This document shows, in pieces, positions 11,112 to 22,870 of a stretch of 64,000 nt of DNA; position 1 is the stretch's first letter, and every line of letters starts with the position of its first letter. The stretch is from positions 188,796,369 through 188,860,368 of the forward strand of contig CP136061.1 of NCBI GenBank assembly GCA_032622095.1, in the 5' to 3' direction. The translations under genes were made by a program, and so were the position numbers. The stretch is from Siphonodentalium dalli (taxonomy: Eukaryota > Mollusca > Scaphopoda > Gadilida > Siphonodentaliidae). The notes below the pieces were generated by a model, which was not told where the DNA came from, did not search any database, and worked only from the letters and a program-made list of their open reading frames with translations.

Positions 11112-11324
11112 CAGTAATGCCCTAATTAATCAACTCCATAACCACAGCAGAATTGTGGGTAACTTTTCAGGATTTAGTCGGAAATATGGCTTGTTGCCAT
11201 TCATCGGAAAGCTCTCCCTGAGATCTTTCCAATGAATGGCAACAAGCCATATTTCCGACTAAATCCTGAAAAGTTACCCATAATTCTGCTGTGGTTATGG
11301 AGTCGATTAATTAGGGCATTACTG
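11112..11324. mobile_element. Palindromic Tc1/mariner-type MITE, copy 2
   Basis: A 213-bp near-perfect palindrome starting CAGTAATGCCCTAATTAA and ending with the inverse, flanked by TA at 11,110-11,111 and 11,325-11,326. The TA duplication points to Tc1/mariner-type mobilisation. The ends differ at few positions, so this is the best-preserved copy in the window. Its right TA is about 25 bp from the donor side of the GRIP exon at 11,352. Confidence 0.92.
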
Positions 11325-11351
11325 TAAATGTCAGAATGATGTGTTACTCAC

Positions 11352-11497
11352 TTGTTTCCGGTATGATATACTCAATCTCCAGTATCACTTTATCCTCCGC
11401 ATTTTTAAGTAAATTCACTATTTCATCATGTTTGAGATTTGCTGTTTTAATACCATTCACAGCTAGTATATGATCTCCAACTTGGAGGGCATCAGAT
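11352..11497 (-). CDS. GRIP: GRIP-type scaffold, exon with second half of PDZ1
   Basis: This 146-bp exon has acceptor AG at 11,498-11,499 and donor GTGAGT from 11,351. It reads R-SDALQVGDHILAVNGIKTAN, then LKHDEIVNLLKNAED and KVILEIEYIIPE. The S(D/Q)(A/L)LxVGD.I.AVNGI, KHDEI..LLKN and LE(V/I)EYxxP run is diagnostic for GRIP PDZ1. Phase 2 in, phase 1 out. The exon is hemmed in by MITEs on both sides (11,112-11,324 and 11,522-11,729), leaving about 25 and 20 bp of intron before each insertion. Confidence 0.92.
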
Positions 11498-11521
11498 CTG
11501 TGATAAACAAATTTATGTTAA

Positions 11522-11729
11522 CCCTTTCAGTGCCAAGTCCCATTTTTGTATCAACCCATATTTCCTTGATCATTTTTCAAATTTATCGATTATAATAATG
11601 TGATACATTGATGGAAAGAGCTCTAAGGGCTCTTTCCATCAATGTGTCACATTATTATAATCAATAAATTTGAAAAATGATCTAAGGAAATATGAGTTGA
11701 TACAAAAATCGGACTTGGCACTGAAAGGG
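11522..11729. mobile_element. Foldback piggyBac-like MITE (TTAA-flanked)
   Basis: A 208-bp near-palindrome with ends CCCTTTCAGTGCCAAGTCC and inverse, flanked by TTAA at 11,518-11,521 and 11,730-11,733. The arms share 'attataataatgtgwyacattgatgg' style inner sequence. TTAA duplication and CCC ends fit piggyBac-type elements. A related longer element lies at 18,105-18,567. Confidence 0.9.
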
Positions 11730-12253
11730 TTAAATTATGTAGAAACTATGAAGCATCAAAATTTATACTTGAATGAAGTTAACATGGAAATGATTAACCC
11801 GCATGACTTTATTTACCTCCATTAATGAAGAGTTACAAAACTCCTTTGATCTCCAAATAAAATTTTAAAGGCTATGATATGAGCAGAGTGTGACTAAAAC
11901 ATTTCAAGATAAACATGTATGGACCATATTAGAATACAAACTTCAAACAACATTATTGACATTTTTCTGAAAACTAAGCTGATAATGAACATACAGAAAT
12001 CTGATAACCCATGGTTAGATAACTGTGTTGCCAGACAGATGTCTCGACAGATGGACAAAGTTAATATTGTATATCCCTGTGTGTGTCAAATGAAATGCAA
12101 CAATGACCATCTTATTATATCTGCTATATTGTAATTAAAAATAACCAAGTCACCAATATATTGTAGTTAAATATAAACAGCAGACAAAGTAATCAGTATC
12201 TCAACAGAGGCGAAGCTTCTCTAAACCAGATAATAATCACTGCAGTCCATTAC

Positions 12254-12317
12254 CTGTAAGCCACACCACCTGGTCTGATGTTGGATATTTGTGGTCTCTG
12301 TGATTTATCAATTCCAC
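12254..12317 (-). CDS. GRIP: GRIP-type scaffold, middle exon of PDZ1
   Basis: This 64-bp exon has acceptor AG at 12,318-12,319 (ccttcag) and donor GTAATG from 12,253. It reads GGIDKSQRPQISNIRPGGVAYR, which follows GRIP PDZ1 in having SGGIDK, a short polar turn, then xSN(L/I)RxGG(I/V)AxR. It starts by completing the glycine codon left by 14,228-14,299 and ends with AG of an Arg codon completed at 11,497. The intron at SG|G is unique to PDZ1 among the three PDZ domains seen here. Confidence 0.9.
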
Positions 12318-12554
12318 CTGAAGGATATAAAACCTAAGTTGTCAAAGGATACCAATCTTTTAATGCCTACACAAAGACAACCTTCAAGGTCAACTATCAC
12401 ATGTAGATCTAATATTCCTAAGATCAAGAGAAAGTGATGATGGTTCAAGATCACACTGACAGAAGACAAGAGGTTGAATCTTGTATGTGAACTAGGCTTC
12501 CAGAGGTAAAAAGAATTTTGAGATTCTGGATTATTGTGGTAATCTTTATTGAAG

Positions 12555-14190
12555 GTTTTGAAATGTTTTTTACAAATTTAACGATATCGGGGTTATAGGT
12601 ATTAGCCGATGCCGATATTTTTTTCTTTCTGTTATAGTACTATACCTATAATACATTATAACTTTATATAAGGTAGAAGATTTGGTCGCCGTCGCCCGTA
12701 AATGGCCCCCGTATAATTTAAAAAAAACTATCAAGAAAGTTGTGTGGAAAATGTTTTGCTTTACTGTAAAATAAAAACAGATTAGAACTGCCTGCGGTCC
12801 TAGATTACTACTATAAGGTCGTGCATGAGCGACATGACTGATTGAGAAAATTGAAGCGCCCCGCATGCAAAACGATAACGCCTCTCAAATGATCAAACAC
12901 AAGAGCCCACTGTAAGATGCATGAGTTACCGGTAATTAAAAGAAACCATTGACTCGGCATTGAATTAAATGTTATCGAAGGTTGTAACTTGTAAGAACAT
13001 ACTCGGACTGAAATATGAATTGAATACTAGAATTCAATGGGGCTTTTCTTGTCTGTTTATTAATTCAACACTAATTTGGTAGTCTGGTGGGAAGAGTACT
13101 TGCTATCAATGTTAAATTTTAATTGTTTATGCATTTTTTGGGTTTATATAATTACACTAGTGTAAAATTGTTGACGTGCACTGATCAATGAGGTATTCAT
13201 TACTGTAGAGAGCGCAGACTGTATGGTATGTCCCAAACCACATTGACTAAGGACTCAAATGTTGGCAGTTATAAGACAACATTCTCTTATTGTTGACATC
13301 CAGGTACTTTGAGTTCCCACAAAATTCTCAGAAACAGGAATTTGATGATTTCTAGAAATTTGTATGCAGTTATTTATGAATTAATATTTCTTCCTTAGCG
13401 ACCTACTTAGAAAGCTCTCAATTCCGAGAAGCAGGTGTTAGCTGCCTGCGACCCACCATCAAATTAAACAGAAATAAACTATTCTTGTATATTAACTACA
13501 ATCTGAAACAGCTTTAGTATAACATTGCCAGTGATCCCCTACCAATGAAATCCCATATAGAGGTAATAATATTATACGTGATCTGCGGCTTCCGATGTAG
13601 TACATGTATGGACGAATCCATGAATACAATTTACCCATGAATGTTTATTAAAACAACAACCGGCCCCATTCGTGTTCATTGTACATAGAATCAAAGCCAA
13701 AGTGTGGCAAGTGAAAATAATTCAACAAACTAAGTGAACGAACCCTTGTAACCACAATTCAGTCCAAATATGGATGTCACGTGTAAAAACTACAAATGCA
13801 ACAACAATTATTTTGTTCATATAATCAAAACAATGAAAACAGTTAATAATCTTGCCACATGTAGTGAGTGAACTTTTTTATTTTCAGGGGGAGGGGACAA
13901 TTAAGAAACACAGTGATATGTTGTGACTACCAACTTGATTCATCAAACTAAACAATTGTTACCTTGTGTACTAGTAGCTTACTATCTACTTTACCATAAT
14001 GTGCACCAAGTCACCAACAACGTATCATATTCATATCATGGTCAAAGATTATTGTTACACAGTACAAGATATTGTTTCATATTATCGGCAGCCAACAGGA
14101 GACACGACCGATACCGATATGTGCCGATATCACACATATCAGCATTTGGCCGATAACCGATACCTAAAATCGTAACATCTCTAAAAAAAA
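12555..14190. mobile_element. Possible decayed hAT-like element
   Basis: The ends at about 12,580-12,640 and 14,075-14,185 are imperfect inverted copies rich in CCGATATCGG, GGTATCGG and GCCGAT words, a pattern common in animal hAT termini. The 1.4 kb between shows no transposase-like frame. No target duplication is visible. It sits in a GRIP intron. Confidence 0.3.
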
Positions 14191-14227
14191 TCAAGACCAT
14201 GTAGAACATCTACTTAGAGTATGTTAC

Positions 14228-14299
14228 CTGATACTGTCAATCCCAAGGCCATTCCGTCCCTCTTTTCCAGTTCGACATGTACCAAAGCTTTCTTGCCAT
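14228..14299 (-). CDS. GRIP: GRIP-type scaffold, first exon of PDZ1
   Basis: This 72-bp exon has acceptor AG at 14,300-14,301 (tttcag) and donor GTAACA from 14,227. It reads (D)GKKALVHVELEKRDG followed by MALGLTVSG. VELxKxxGxxLGLTVSG is the start of GRIP PDZ1, with LGLT as the carboxylate-binding loop. It takes two bases to complete an Asp codon from the upstream exon and leaves one base (G) for the next. The proposed upstream partner is 25,268-25,333, about 11 kb away. Confidence 0.9.
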
Positions 14300-16000
14300 C
14301 TGAAAGAAAAATTAAAATGGATCTCACTATGAGTCAGATATCACATATAAATAGCATCAACAATCTTCATTGTCAAGTTTTGCGAATTGTAAAAAGAAAA
14401 CAAAATTTTATCAGAGACAGTCTTACTATTATAAACCAGCTTAATGTATATCAGAGAACAAAAGAATGTCTAACAAGTGCAAAGCACTGAGAATCCCCCA
14501 GAGGCTTTTCGATGAGGTTTATTAATTTTCTGAGTTGGCATAATTCGTAACATGACTTATAGAGCAGTTTTGACAAGCAATTTACAAGTTAAATTTTTTT
14601 TCTCGGGCCAAAGGAACAATTATATATCATATCAAAGTAGAATATGTCAGCTTTGTGTTGTGTAAACATTGCAGACTCATTTTGAGGAAAAAAACTAGCA
14701 TATGTTAATACTTTGTAGCACTCAACACACCAGAAGAATTTTCAGCTGCACTGTCAGAAATATCTACAGCAGCTTCTGGCACCGCGCAATAACATCACCA
14801 ATCCTATCAAACTATAATTGGTTACTTGGACATACACATCCAGATCAAGACAAATTTAATCATATTCTAGGGACTGAAACCAATGGTGAAGATAAAGTTT
14901 CAGTGTTATTATCCCACGATATCTATGTTCAAGCTATTTCAGTATTAAATGGTTTAAACACATGGATTTTTCTGGTGTGTTTTATGCAATGCCTGGGAAT
15001 AACTTTTAGAAATTATGTTCAAATCATGTCAGTGGAATGTATCTAAAACACATGCAAATCGAAAATACCGGTACACATCAGTTGGAAATAGGTGAAATCA
15101 GACAAAACTGAGGGAGTTGATAACAATAAATGTCACATATGATTATCATGCATGCCAATGAGGATAACCAGTGCAGCTTTTCATTCTCTACTATGTCCTA
15201 TGAGGTATATTTCGATGGACACATTATACTGTAATTTAGCTATCTGGGATGTCTCACTCCAACCCAAATAGCAAGAAAAACACAAAATGACACAAGTGTG
15301 TTAATGGGTTTGTTGATATGGCCCGAGTGCTAGCACGGAGGGATAGAACGAGGGCATAGCAATCCGTCCATTAAAAATTACAGGCTTTCAAGGTTTATTT
15401 ATTATAAAGCACATACAGGTCTTTTTTTATCATATGTGATGATGCTTTTATTTTAAGTTCTGGTTTCATGGTTGAGGCAAACGTCATTTGACGTCAATGT
15501 GATGTGTATGGAACATGTATACGTTCCATAGTACAGATACATACAGATTTGTGGATATGGAACCGCAATAACACTGTCCTTCTCGGAACATGCATGTAAT
15601 AAAGATTGTTTTAAAATGGTAAATTTGTGGGTCTGAAGTATGAATTAAAGTTCTAATTAAACTCTAAGTACCATATCTTCGGAAGAAATGAATGGAAAAA
15701 ACCACACGTCCCCAGAACAAAAATTGACCCCACCCTAATAATACTTAATCTTATAGAAAGGTATAAAACTTCTTAAAAAATAGTTTTTTGTTTTTTTGAG
15801 GTCCACAAATTTGTTCAAATTACACAAAAACGATAATTATTACATAAGTGCCTCATATATAGATTGAAAGATATATTATTACTCTTCATTATGATGTATC
15901 CCATGTAAAAATTGGTTCATTAGAACTCCGGTTATGAGCGCAGGTCTGATGCAGACAGGCTGTTATTTTTTATTTCCGCTCCAGCTCGGGCAAAGACTAT
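14300..16000. other. GRIP intron, no element recognised
   Basis: AT-rich. A 114-codon open frame at 14,702-15,046 (+) has no recognisable domain and is probably chance. No clear terminal repeats were found. Confidence 0.45.
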
Positions 16001-17662
16001 CGGTCAGATGCTCGTAGCCCGTTTATATATAACCATGGGTATATGCCAGATATAACCGTACAAAAAAAAGCACTGCTTTTGACAGTGTATTTATCCATGG
16101 TGTGTGTGCCTGTGGTTGTCCGTAACCTGATGCCCGGTGTTATTGCTTTGAAAGGTAATCATGTTCAACTGGTGTTGTTAGATTGGTATTAATGGGATCA
16201 GCGGTTTCTATGTCTTGTCTTGTCATATTTACTGTTTGAACTTTGTCTGAAATAGACGCACATTTTGTACTAGAATTTGCGCAATAGGAGCGCAGGGAAA
16301 TCGCACGTCGAGTTGGTTTAAGGGTTTTTAGAAAAAGTATTTATATGATATAGAGAGGTCAACAGAACGATACAATTTATATACTATATGCGACTGCATC
16401 CAATTTGGGTTTACTGGGATGTCACCCCCCCCTGATTTCTGCTCCATATGTGGTCTTCTCCTTTAAAATATATATATTATTTCAAACAGGGGTGGCGCCA
16501 GGATATCCCAGATGCAGGGGCTATGCGATTCCCTGATAGGGGCCGGGCTTTAGCTACCGGGTTGATCATTGCAGATGTCGCCGACGGGGGTGGCTATCCC
16601 TCCCCGACGGGTGGAGATGTAGTCCCCTGACCCCTCCCTGGGTGCCATCCAACATAATTTAGTATCGATGATTTCTCGTCTTCAGCGAATGCAAGACCAC
16701 GCTCTTAGCATTGAGTGCCAAGCAGGGACATGCCGACAGGGATGGTTATGCGGGGATCTTACCCCCCAAACTGTAGTCAAACCTAATACAATATATTAGT
16801 TGGAAAATTCACACCAAAATAAGGTTGAAATTGTTCTCGTAGTTTGATTTTCCAACAATTTCTTAGTGACGAATTTGTTGTTTTTAGACCAACATCTGCA
16901 TATTTACCTTTCATTTGCAAAATTCTGGACTAAATGACCATCAGTTGGCAAATTTCAAACCTTAGGGTGAGTGTCGGGTCGAAAATTTCCCCGAATTGGA
17001 AAGCTTCAGGCCAGTCTAGATGCTAGGATTGTAAAATTTTCATATTCAGATTTCAAAATGTTCTCACATTAGGCCGAACCATCGTCCGACCCGTGTGTCC
17101 TGTCCTTGCCAGTAATTACTAGCTAATTAATTTAAGAAAAAATAAATCGGGGTGTAAATTTGTCTGGCGTTATACCACTAGATATTAGGATGCTACCATC
17201 TAGTAGTCTGTGAACGAACATTTGGGAAAAATCAAAGCCCCAGGGGGGGTGTGTGCAAATTGAATTACGCAAACTTGTGAGTTTGGTGTGATTCAATGGG
17301 GTGGGTGCAGTTGGATAATCCAAGGTGGAGATCCCCCCAACGAAAACCCTCTAGCCAAGTCCCGAGACTAGTGCCAAATATCCCCCGCGACTCAGTTTCA
17401 GTTTTCGGCACAGGCCTCTGTTTTCTATCCGAGAATACACTGTAAATGAAAATGCTTCTGTTGCGATCACACGGTAACGTCATGCTGCAAGTAAGACAAT
17501 AATTGTGTAGTAGAAATAATACGAAAGACCGATTGTCAAAAAACGCAACATCAAAATAACACAGGGCAAGGCTTATCGATCCAAACTGTGGAGTGTGTTT
17601 TCATTGAGTATTTCTCGCATATACCCAAGGTTAAAAATAAACGGGTTACGAGCATCTGACCG
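16001..17662. mobile_element. Candidate DNA element with about 50-60 bp TIRs
   Basis: CGGTCAGATGCTCGTAGCCC at 16,001 recurs inverted at 17,662 (with TAACCC). The match runs on through 'gtttatwtwtaacc' and 'tgggtatatgc' for about 55 bp, with weaker similarity inward. The 1.66 kb body has no recognised transposase. The flanks show no clear target duplication. Confidence 0.45.
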
Positions 17663-17909
17663 CAGGTTTTTATATAGATAACCACCTCAAAGACACTCTC
17701 AACGTTAAGTATCAAATATATATATTATACATCATTAGAAGCGGAATTGTTTACTGACCCACCCTAAACCAATTACACCACATGACGGCCCTGTATCTCT
17801 CGTATTTATTGAAGAAATAAGTTTCATAAACCCAGAGTCAAATTTCCAAATTCCAAAATCAGCCATTCTACTGCGAGTACTATTTATAGTTCATACACAA
17901 CACCATATA

Positions 17910-17983
17910 CAGTTGTCACCCGCGATTGAGTGAGACACAGGGAATTGTCGCCCGCTCGAGACCTGGAATGTCACCCGATGGCC
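17910..17983. repeat. Short dispersed repeat, copy 1 of 2
   Basis: 'acagttgtcacccgcg', 'ttgagtga', 'cgctcgaga' and 'aatgtcacccgatggcc' recur in the same order at 44,377-44,449. The spacing is similar and there is an insertion between the blocks in the second copy. The type of element is unknown. Confidence 0.5.
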
Positions 17984-18104
17984 GCCAGACAAATCGACGT
18001 ATCTCACGAAAAAAGGGTGACAACTGTTTTGTTATCCGACAAAGGAGTACACACGAACCTTCTTAATGGCATGCCTATTAAAGTATGCGCGTATTATTCA
18101 TTAA

Positions 18105-18567
18105 CCCTTTCAGTGCCAGGGGCCGATCTCATCGGCCCTAATTTACAGTCTGTAAAATCGGCCCTCAAAAAATAGTTTTTTTGTTTGTTTTTTTTTAGAT
18201 TTTATTTTTTTGGGTATGCTTAAGCATGCTATAGCAAATTTAAAAACAAACTGGTTAAAACCTTAGGGGCAACTCAAAACTATCACCAAGTATTCATAGT
18301 AATAATTTTGATTCCCATGAAAAACGTAAGATTCCCTGGCACTAAACCTACAAAATAAGTCTGGCACTGAAAGAGAGTAGAATATAAGAAAAAATTATTA
18401 AAATTAGTAAAAAATTGTAAATAATAATAACAAATGATGAAAATTTGTTAGGCCAATGCATTCTCTTATATATGCGAGGCGATCTATGATCGACTCGCAT
18501 ATATAAGAGAATGCATTGGCACAGGGTTTATGGGTTGATACAAAAATCGGACTTGGCACTGAAAGGG
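18105..18567. mobile_element. piggyBac-like non-autonomous element (TTAA-flanked)
   Basis: TTAA at 18,101-18,104 and 18,568-18,571 bracket CCCTTTCAGTGCCAGG and the inverse of CCCTTTCAGTGCCAAGTCC. These are the same ends as the 11,522-11,729 MITE. The right 40 bp, including 'gttgatacaaaaatcgga', is shared with that copy. An internal perfect hairpin lies at 18,452-18,520. Confidence 0.8.
18452..18520. repeat. Long perfect hairpin inside the TTAA element
   Basis: GCCAATGCATTCTCTTATAT is followed within 69 bp by its inverse. The arms are about 33 bp around a 3-base loop, flanked inside by GCGAGGCGATC/GATCGACTCGC with minor mismatch. The core differs from that of the 11.5 kb sibling, as if only the outer ends are shared. 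Confidence 0.85.
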
Positions 18568-21235
18568 TTAATCCAGTTCGAAGAGTTAATTTTATGTTGG
18601 AATCCTCGCTTTTTAGAAAATAAAAAGTTCACATTTTGGATCAATTGATACGCCCATCATTTGCGGAGCTATTGTCCAGTGAGTTTGCTGGTCACATGGT
18701 GAGAATCAGTTCACGGAAGGAGGAGTAAAGCAATTTTGAAGTAGAGTAGCCATGCGGCGAAAATGTTCGGTGTCGTTTTAAATTAGCGTAAAGACGCAGG
18801 TAGATGTGTTAATTTCGAGAACATTAAAATGTGAAACTTACACGTTGTAGTGGTGCCAAAATAAATTTACAACTGTTACAGACTGTTACGCAACATAAGG
18901 GTAGTCCTGTGAAGTCGGAAGAATGTATAACCGAAGAAAAGTGTCAATTGATAAATAGTCAAGAGTGGCTATTTGATATTTAGAGCTCAGTACAGAAACG
19001 TATTTGTGACGTATTGTGCAATTGTCTACATTACACTGCTTAATAAGTTTTATCTGTTTGTTCCACGGTATTCATTATTGATATAAAAAGTTCCAATAGG
19101 AACATTACACCTTGTAAGGGATTTATGCCCGTGATAACACCATTTATACATAGCGTGCTTTAATTGCAAATTAAAGACAACAATTATGCAAATTAGCAAA
19201 CACCACAGTTCGCGGTTGTTACGAAACAGTGGGGTTTATAAAATGCGTGTTTTCGGAAATCATTAGAGAGCTGTGATGTAATCTCTGCGCGTTGAGTTCT
19301 TTGTAGTTCTATGTTTACTGGTAACAGCTGAGCGGTCAACAACTCGTCGCGTGAGAACCAGAAGGTTCTAACTACCATTACTCAAGTTTAGAGAAAATCG
19401 ACATTGAAATTTTGAGCACCGGAATTTCGTACTAAAACCCATTTGTTATATGCGCGGAAGTTATATATTGTGCCCATGGTCAGACTTTATGTACATGTGA
19501 GGTTTCACGCCCGAACAAAACGGATTCACGGCGTGATATGTAAAAGTGTGTTTGCAGATAGAACCATTAGCACACAGAATGGTCAGATTATGTGCGGATC
19601 AGAATGCCCTAGTAGATAGGACACTGTGGCACAATAAATCACGGACCTTCTCAAACTTGTGAGTTCTATCTACGATAATCTCTGGATAACCACACTTCAA
19701 ATTGTATCCCGGGTTTTCACCTGGCACAAACCTCAGTCTGAAATGAAACCATGTCATATTGATGATTGTGTCAGGTGGGACTATTCAATTTTGTGAATTT
19801 TATAATGATTGTTTGGTGCAATATAATGAAGGACTTCGACCTGAATAAGCACAACCCAATGGTCAGTTAATAGACAGGATCAGACATACGTACTTGTAAC
19901 TTGTAACGTGTGGTACTATTGTATTGTATAAAGGAGTGTCATTTGTGCATAAAAAGTTTCAGCATTATATACCTGATTTATTAATATCAACATCACAAGC
20001 AATGATATACAACAAGCCGAGATATTTTCAAAAACTTAATTCTCCCCTAAAACTGATTTCTATCTGAAAATACCTGTCAAGTCAGAATAGCCCGTTTTCA
20101 TTCCGTTTTGTCAACCAACTCAGAGTCTTATCATATATAATGGAATTAGCATGTATCTGAGGAGGTTTGTGTTATGGTAGAGTCTATTTTGTTTAAATAT
20201 TTGATTTTTTGGGGGGTAAATTAGCTAAAATTTGGTTATTTTTATAGGAAATGTTTTTGAAAAATCCCATGACTTTGTCAGTGTTATGCACACAGCTGCA
20301 CAACATGCACCACAATAAGCACAAATTCTTCCCCAATATCAGACATGAAATGCTATAATCGTGTACCAGACCAGAATTAAGAAATAAAGTCAAACTTAAC
20401 CCTACCCCAAGATAGTGTTCTCAATGCTTTCAATTTTATACTAAACTCAAAAGGTCATTCGTACTAGTTGACAGAAGATTCATATAACAAATTGCAATTG
20501 TTCTGCCTACGGATTATGTAATCTCATCTCCACTGTCACTGTCAAATGTGATGGTGTCGGTCAATAGAATTTCTGTGCAGCAGGAAGAATGGTTCAAACA
20601 ACGCAGGCTGTCTATAATTGGCCGTCCATCCATAAATTGCTACGCTGGGAGTGGTTGATTTGGCAACGGTTGCAAGTCTCCACTGTTTTGCTATCATATC
20701 AATATGCTCTTTTTGAATGTAGAATTAAAGATTCCTAACACGGTGGAAGTGCAGAAAGATCAACTATACCTTTTGCTGATTCTCGAACTTCTGCTGGAAA
20801 ATTACCCACCTAGCTTAATTCACTTTTCTCGAATGTGGACCATACATGTATAAGGCTTCCAAAATGGCAACCATTTTTTACATATATCTCGAACATTATT
20901 CTCTGCGTTTCCGAAAATGTAGCAAATTGTGACTAACTTGGTTATTTTACATGTTAGCTAATCAACTGATAACTAAATGATCTATTCTGGGTGTCTCATT
21001 TCCTTATGGGGCATAGCAAATAAATTTTAAAGTTGCCGTATCTGTTTTTTTCCGAGAACCTCTTTGATACTGGCTATATATTTGTAATAAATGGGCAGAT
21101 CTTTGAAATGGAACTGAAATTAATCATAATCTGTGGCCATTCTGACCTACTAGGATGAAAATTGATCAACACGATATAGGGTGGAGGTCAAGATGGCAAC
21201 ATGGGAGTTACCGTGCGGCCATAGGTGATGTGAAC

Positions 21236-22870
21236 ATGTATTAATGGAGTTACTGCGTGGTCATGCATGATATAAATATGTGTACATGCTTAGCAATATG
21301 GTCATGAAAGGGTGGGCATGGTGAGATGTATATGTATGCAAGGAGTGAGTGTATGGCCATGTGTGAGGTGGTGAATAGGTATACAGGGAGTGATTGTGTG
21401 GTTTTTATGGTTATGACTACCCACTACATGTGTACATAATGTGGCTTAATGGGCATTGGTGTGGTTTGTGAAATTAACGAGAGTAATACATGGTAATATG
21501 TATGTTGATTTATATATGGAGTGACTGTATGGTCTTGGGTGGGATCCACAGGTGCACCTTGTGTGGCTGTATTGCCATGGTATGTGTATATGTATATCAC
21601 GTACATGTGTTGGCTGTATGATTATGGGTGGGGTGAATGGATAAATCGATGTGCAGCTATGTGTAATGCATAGAGGTGTACAGGGAATGGAAGTAGCCAT
21701 AATGTGTATATGTGTACCTGATGTATGCTGAATGGTCATTGACAAGCGTGTGGATGGTCATGTGTGAATGTATATGTGTATATATCGAGTGGCTATATGA
21801 CTACTGACATGGAAAATATGTTTACAGTGAGTGACTCTATGGCCAATAGTGAGTTGCATATGTTTTCAGGGACTCACTGTATGGCCAATGGTGAGGTGAA
21901 CAGTTATACAAGGAGTGACTGTATGCTCATGAATGTGGCGAATAGGTATACAGGGAGTGACTACAATGTCATGTATATGGTTAAGGGTCAGGTGTAGGTG
22001 TATACAGTAACCTAGTGGGCCTGCATGGCTGTATGGTCATGTGTAGGATGTACGGGTATGCACAAGTGTGGCTATGGTTATGGAGAGGTATGTGCATAAA
22101 GTGAGTGGCTATATCGCCATTAGTGAGGTGCATATGTTTAACAATGGAGTGATTATATGGTCATGTTGGGAGTATACAGTAATGCTCTAATTAAACGGTG
22201 AGAGCTTTCCAATGAATGGCAACAAGCCATATTTCCGACTAAATCCTGAAAAGTTACCCATAGTTCTGTTGTGGTTATGGAGTCGATTAATTATAGAGCA
22301 TTGCTGTATGTATAACTTGCGCGGCTATTTTGCCATGGGTTTGGTGAACATGTATACATCGAGTGGCCGATGATCAATGGTGAGGTGAATAGGTATACAA
22401 TGATTGACTGTATGATCACGAATGCGTTGAATAGGTACACATGGGTGACTATATGGTCATGGGTCAGGTGTATGGGTATACCTAGTGTGCATGGATGTAT
22501 TGGCATGCGTGCGTGGGGGTGTACAGGTATACACGAGTGTGGATATATATGGTCATGGGTGATGGTTACGTATATAAAGCGAGTGGCTATATGGCCAATG
22601 GTGATACGTATATGTATACATGTACATGGAGTGACTCTATGGTCATGGATGGGGTGTATATATTTATCTCGAATGGCTATTTTGGCCATGGCGAATAGGT
22701 ATACGGGGATTGACTGTATGGACAATGGTGAGATAAATAGGCATACAAGGATTGACTTATGATCACGAAAGTGGTGAATAGGTATACAGTGACTATCTTG
22801 CCATTTGTGTGGTGGTTATGTGTATATATATGGAGTGACTGTATGCTACTGGGTTGGTTGTACATGTGTA
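21236..22870. repeat. Diverged minisatellite, about 42-bp unit
   Basis: Repeats of the type 'gtgaataggtatacagggagtgactgtatggccatg' are present at roughly 42-bp spacing (for example 21,893 and 21,935). Copies are 70-90% alike by eye. Every long open frame here (rich in Met, Tyr, Gly, Val or their reverse) is a by-product of the repeat. The same unit in opposite orientation forms the array at 49.1-50.87 kb. Confidence 0.85.
22176..22306. mobile_element. Truncated Tc1/mariner-type MITE, copy 3
   Basis: The ends CAGTAATGCTC and GAGCATTGCTG are flanked by TA on both sides (22,174-22,175, 22,307-22,308). The right arm is full length, but most of the left arm is missing, so the 131-bp copy is no longer a full palindrome. 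It is inserted in the minisatellite. Confidence 0.85.

Noticed and set aside
21424-22865. Tyr/Met/Gly- and Ile/His/Thr-rich frames in the minisatellites here and at 49.1-50.9 kb
   Set aside because: The residues follow directly from the 42-bp unit and frames shift between copies; no start or splice context.
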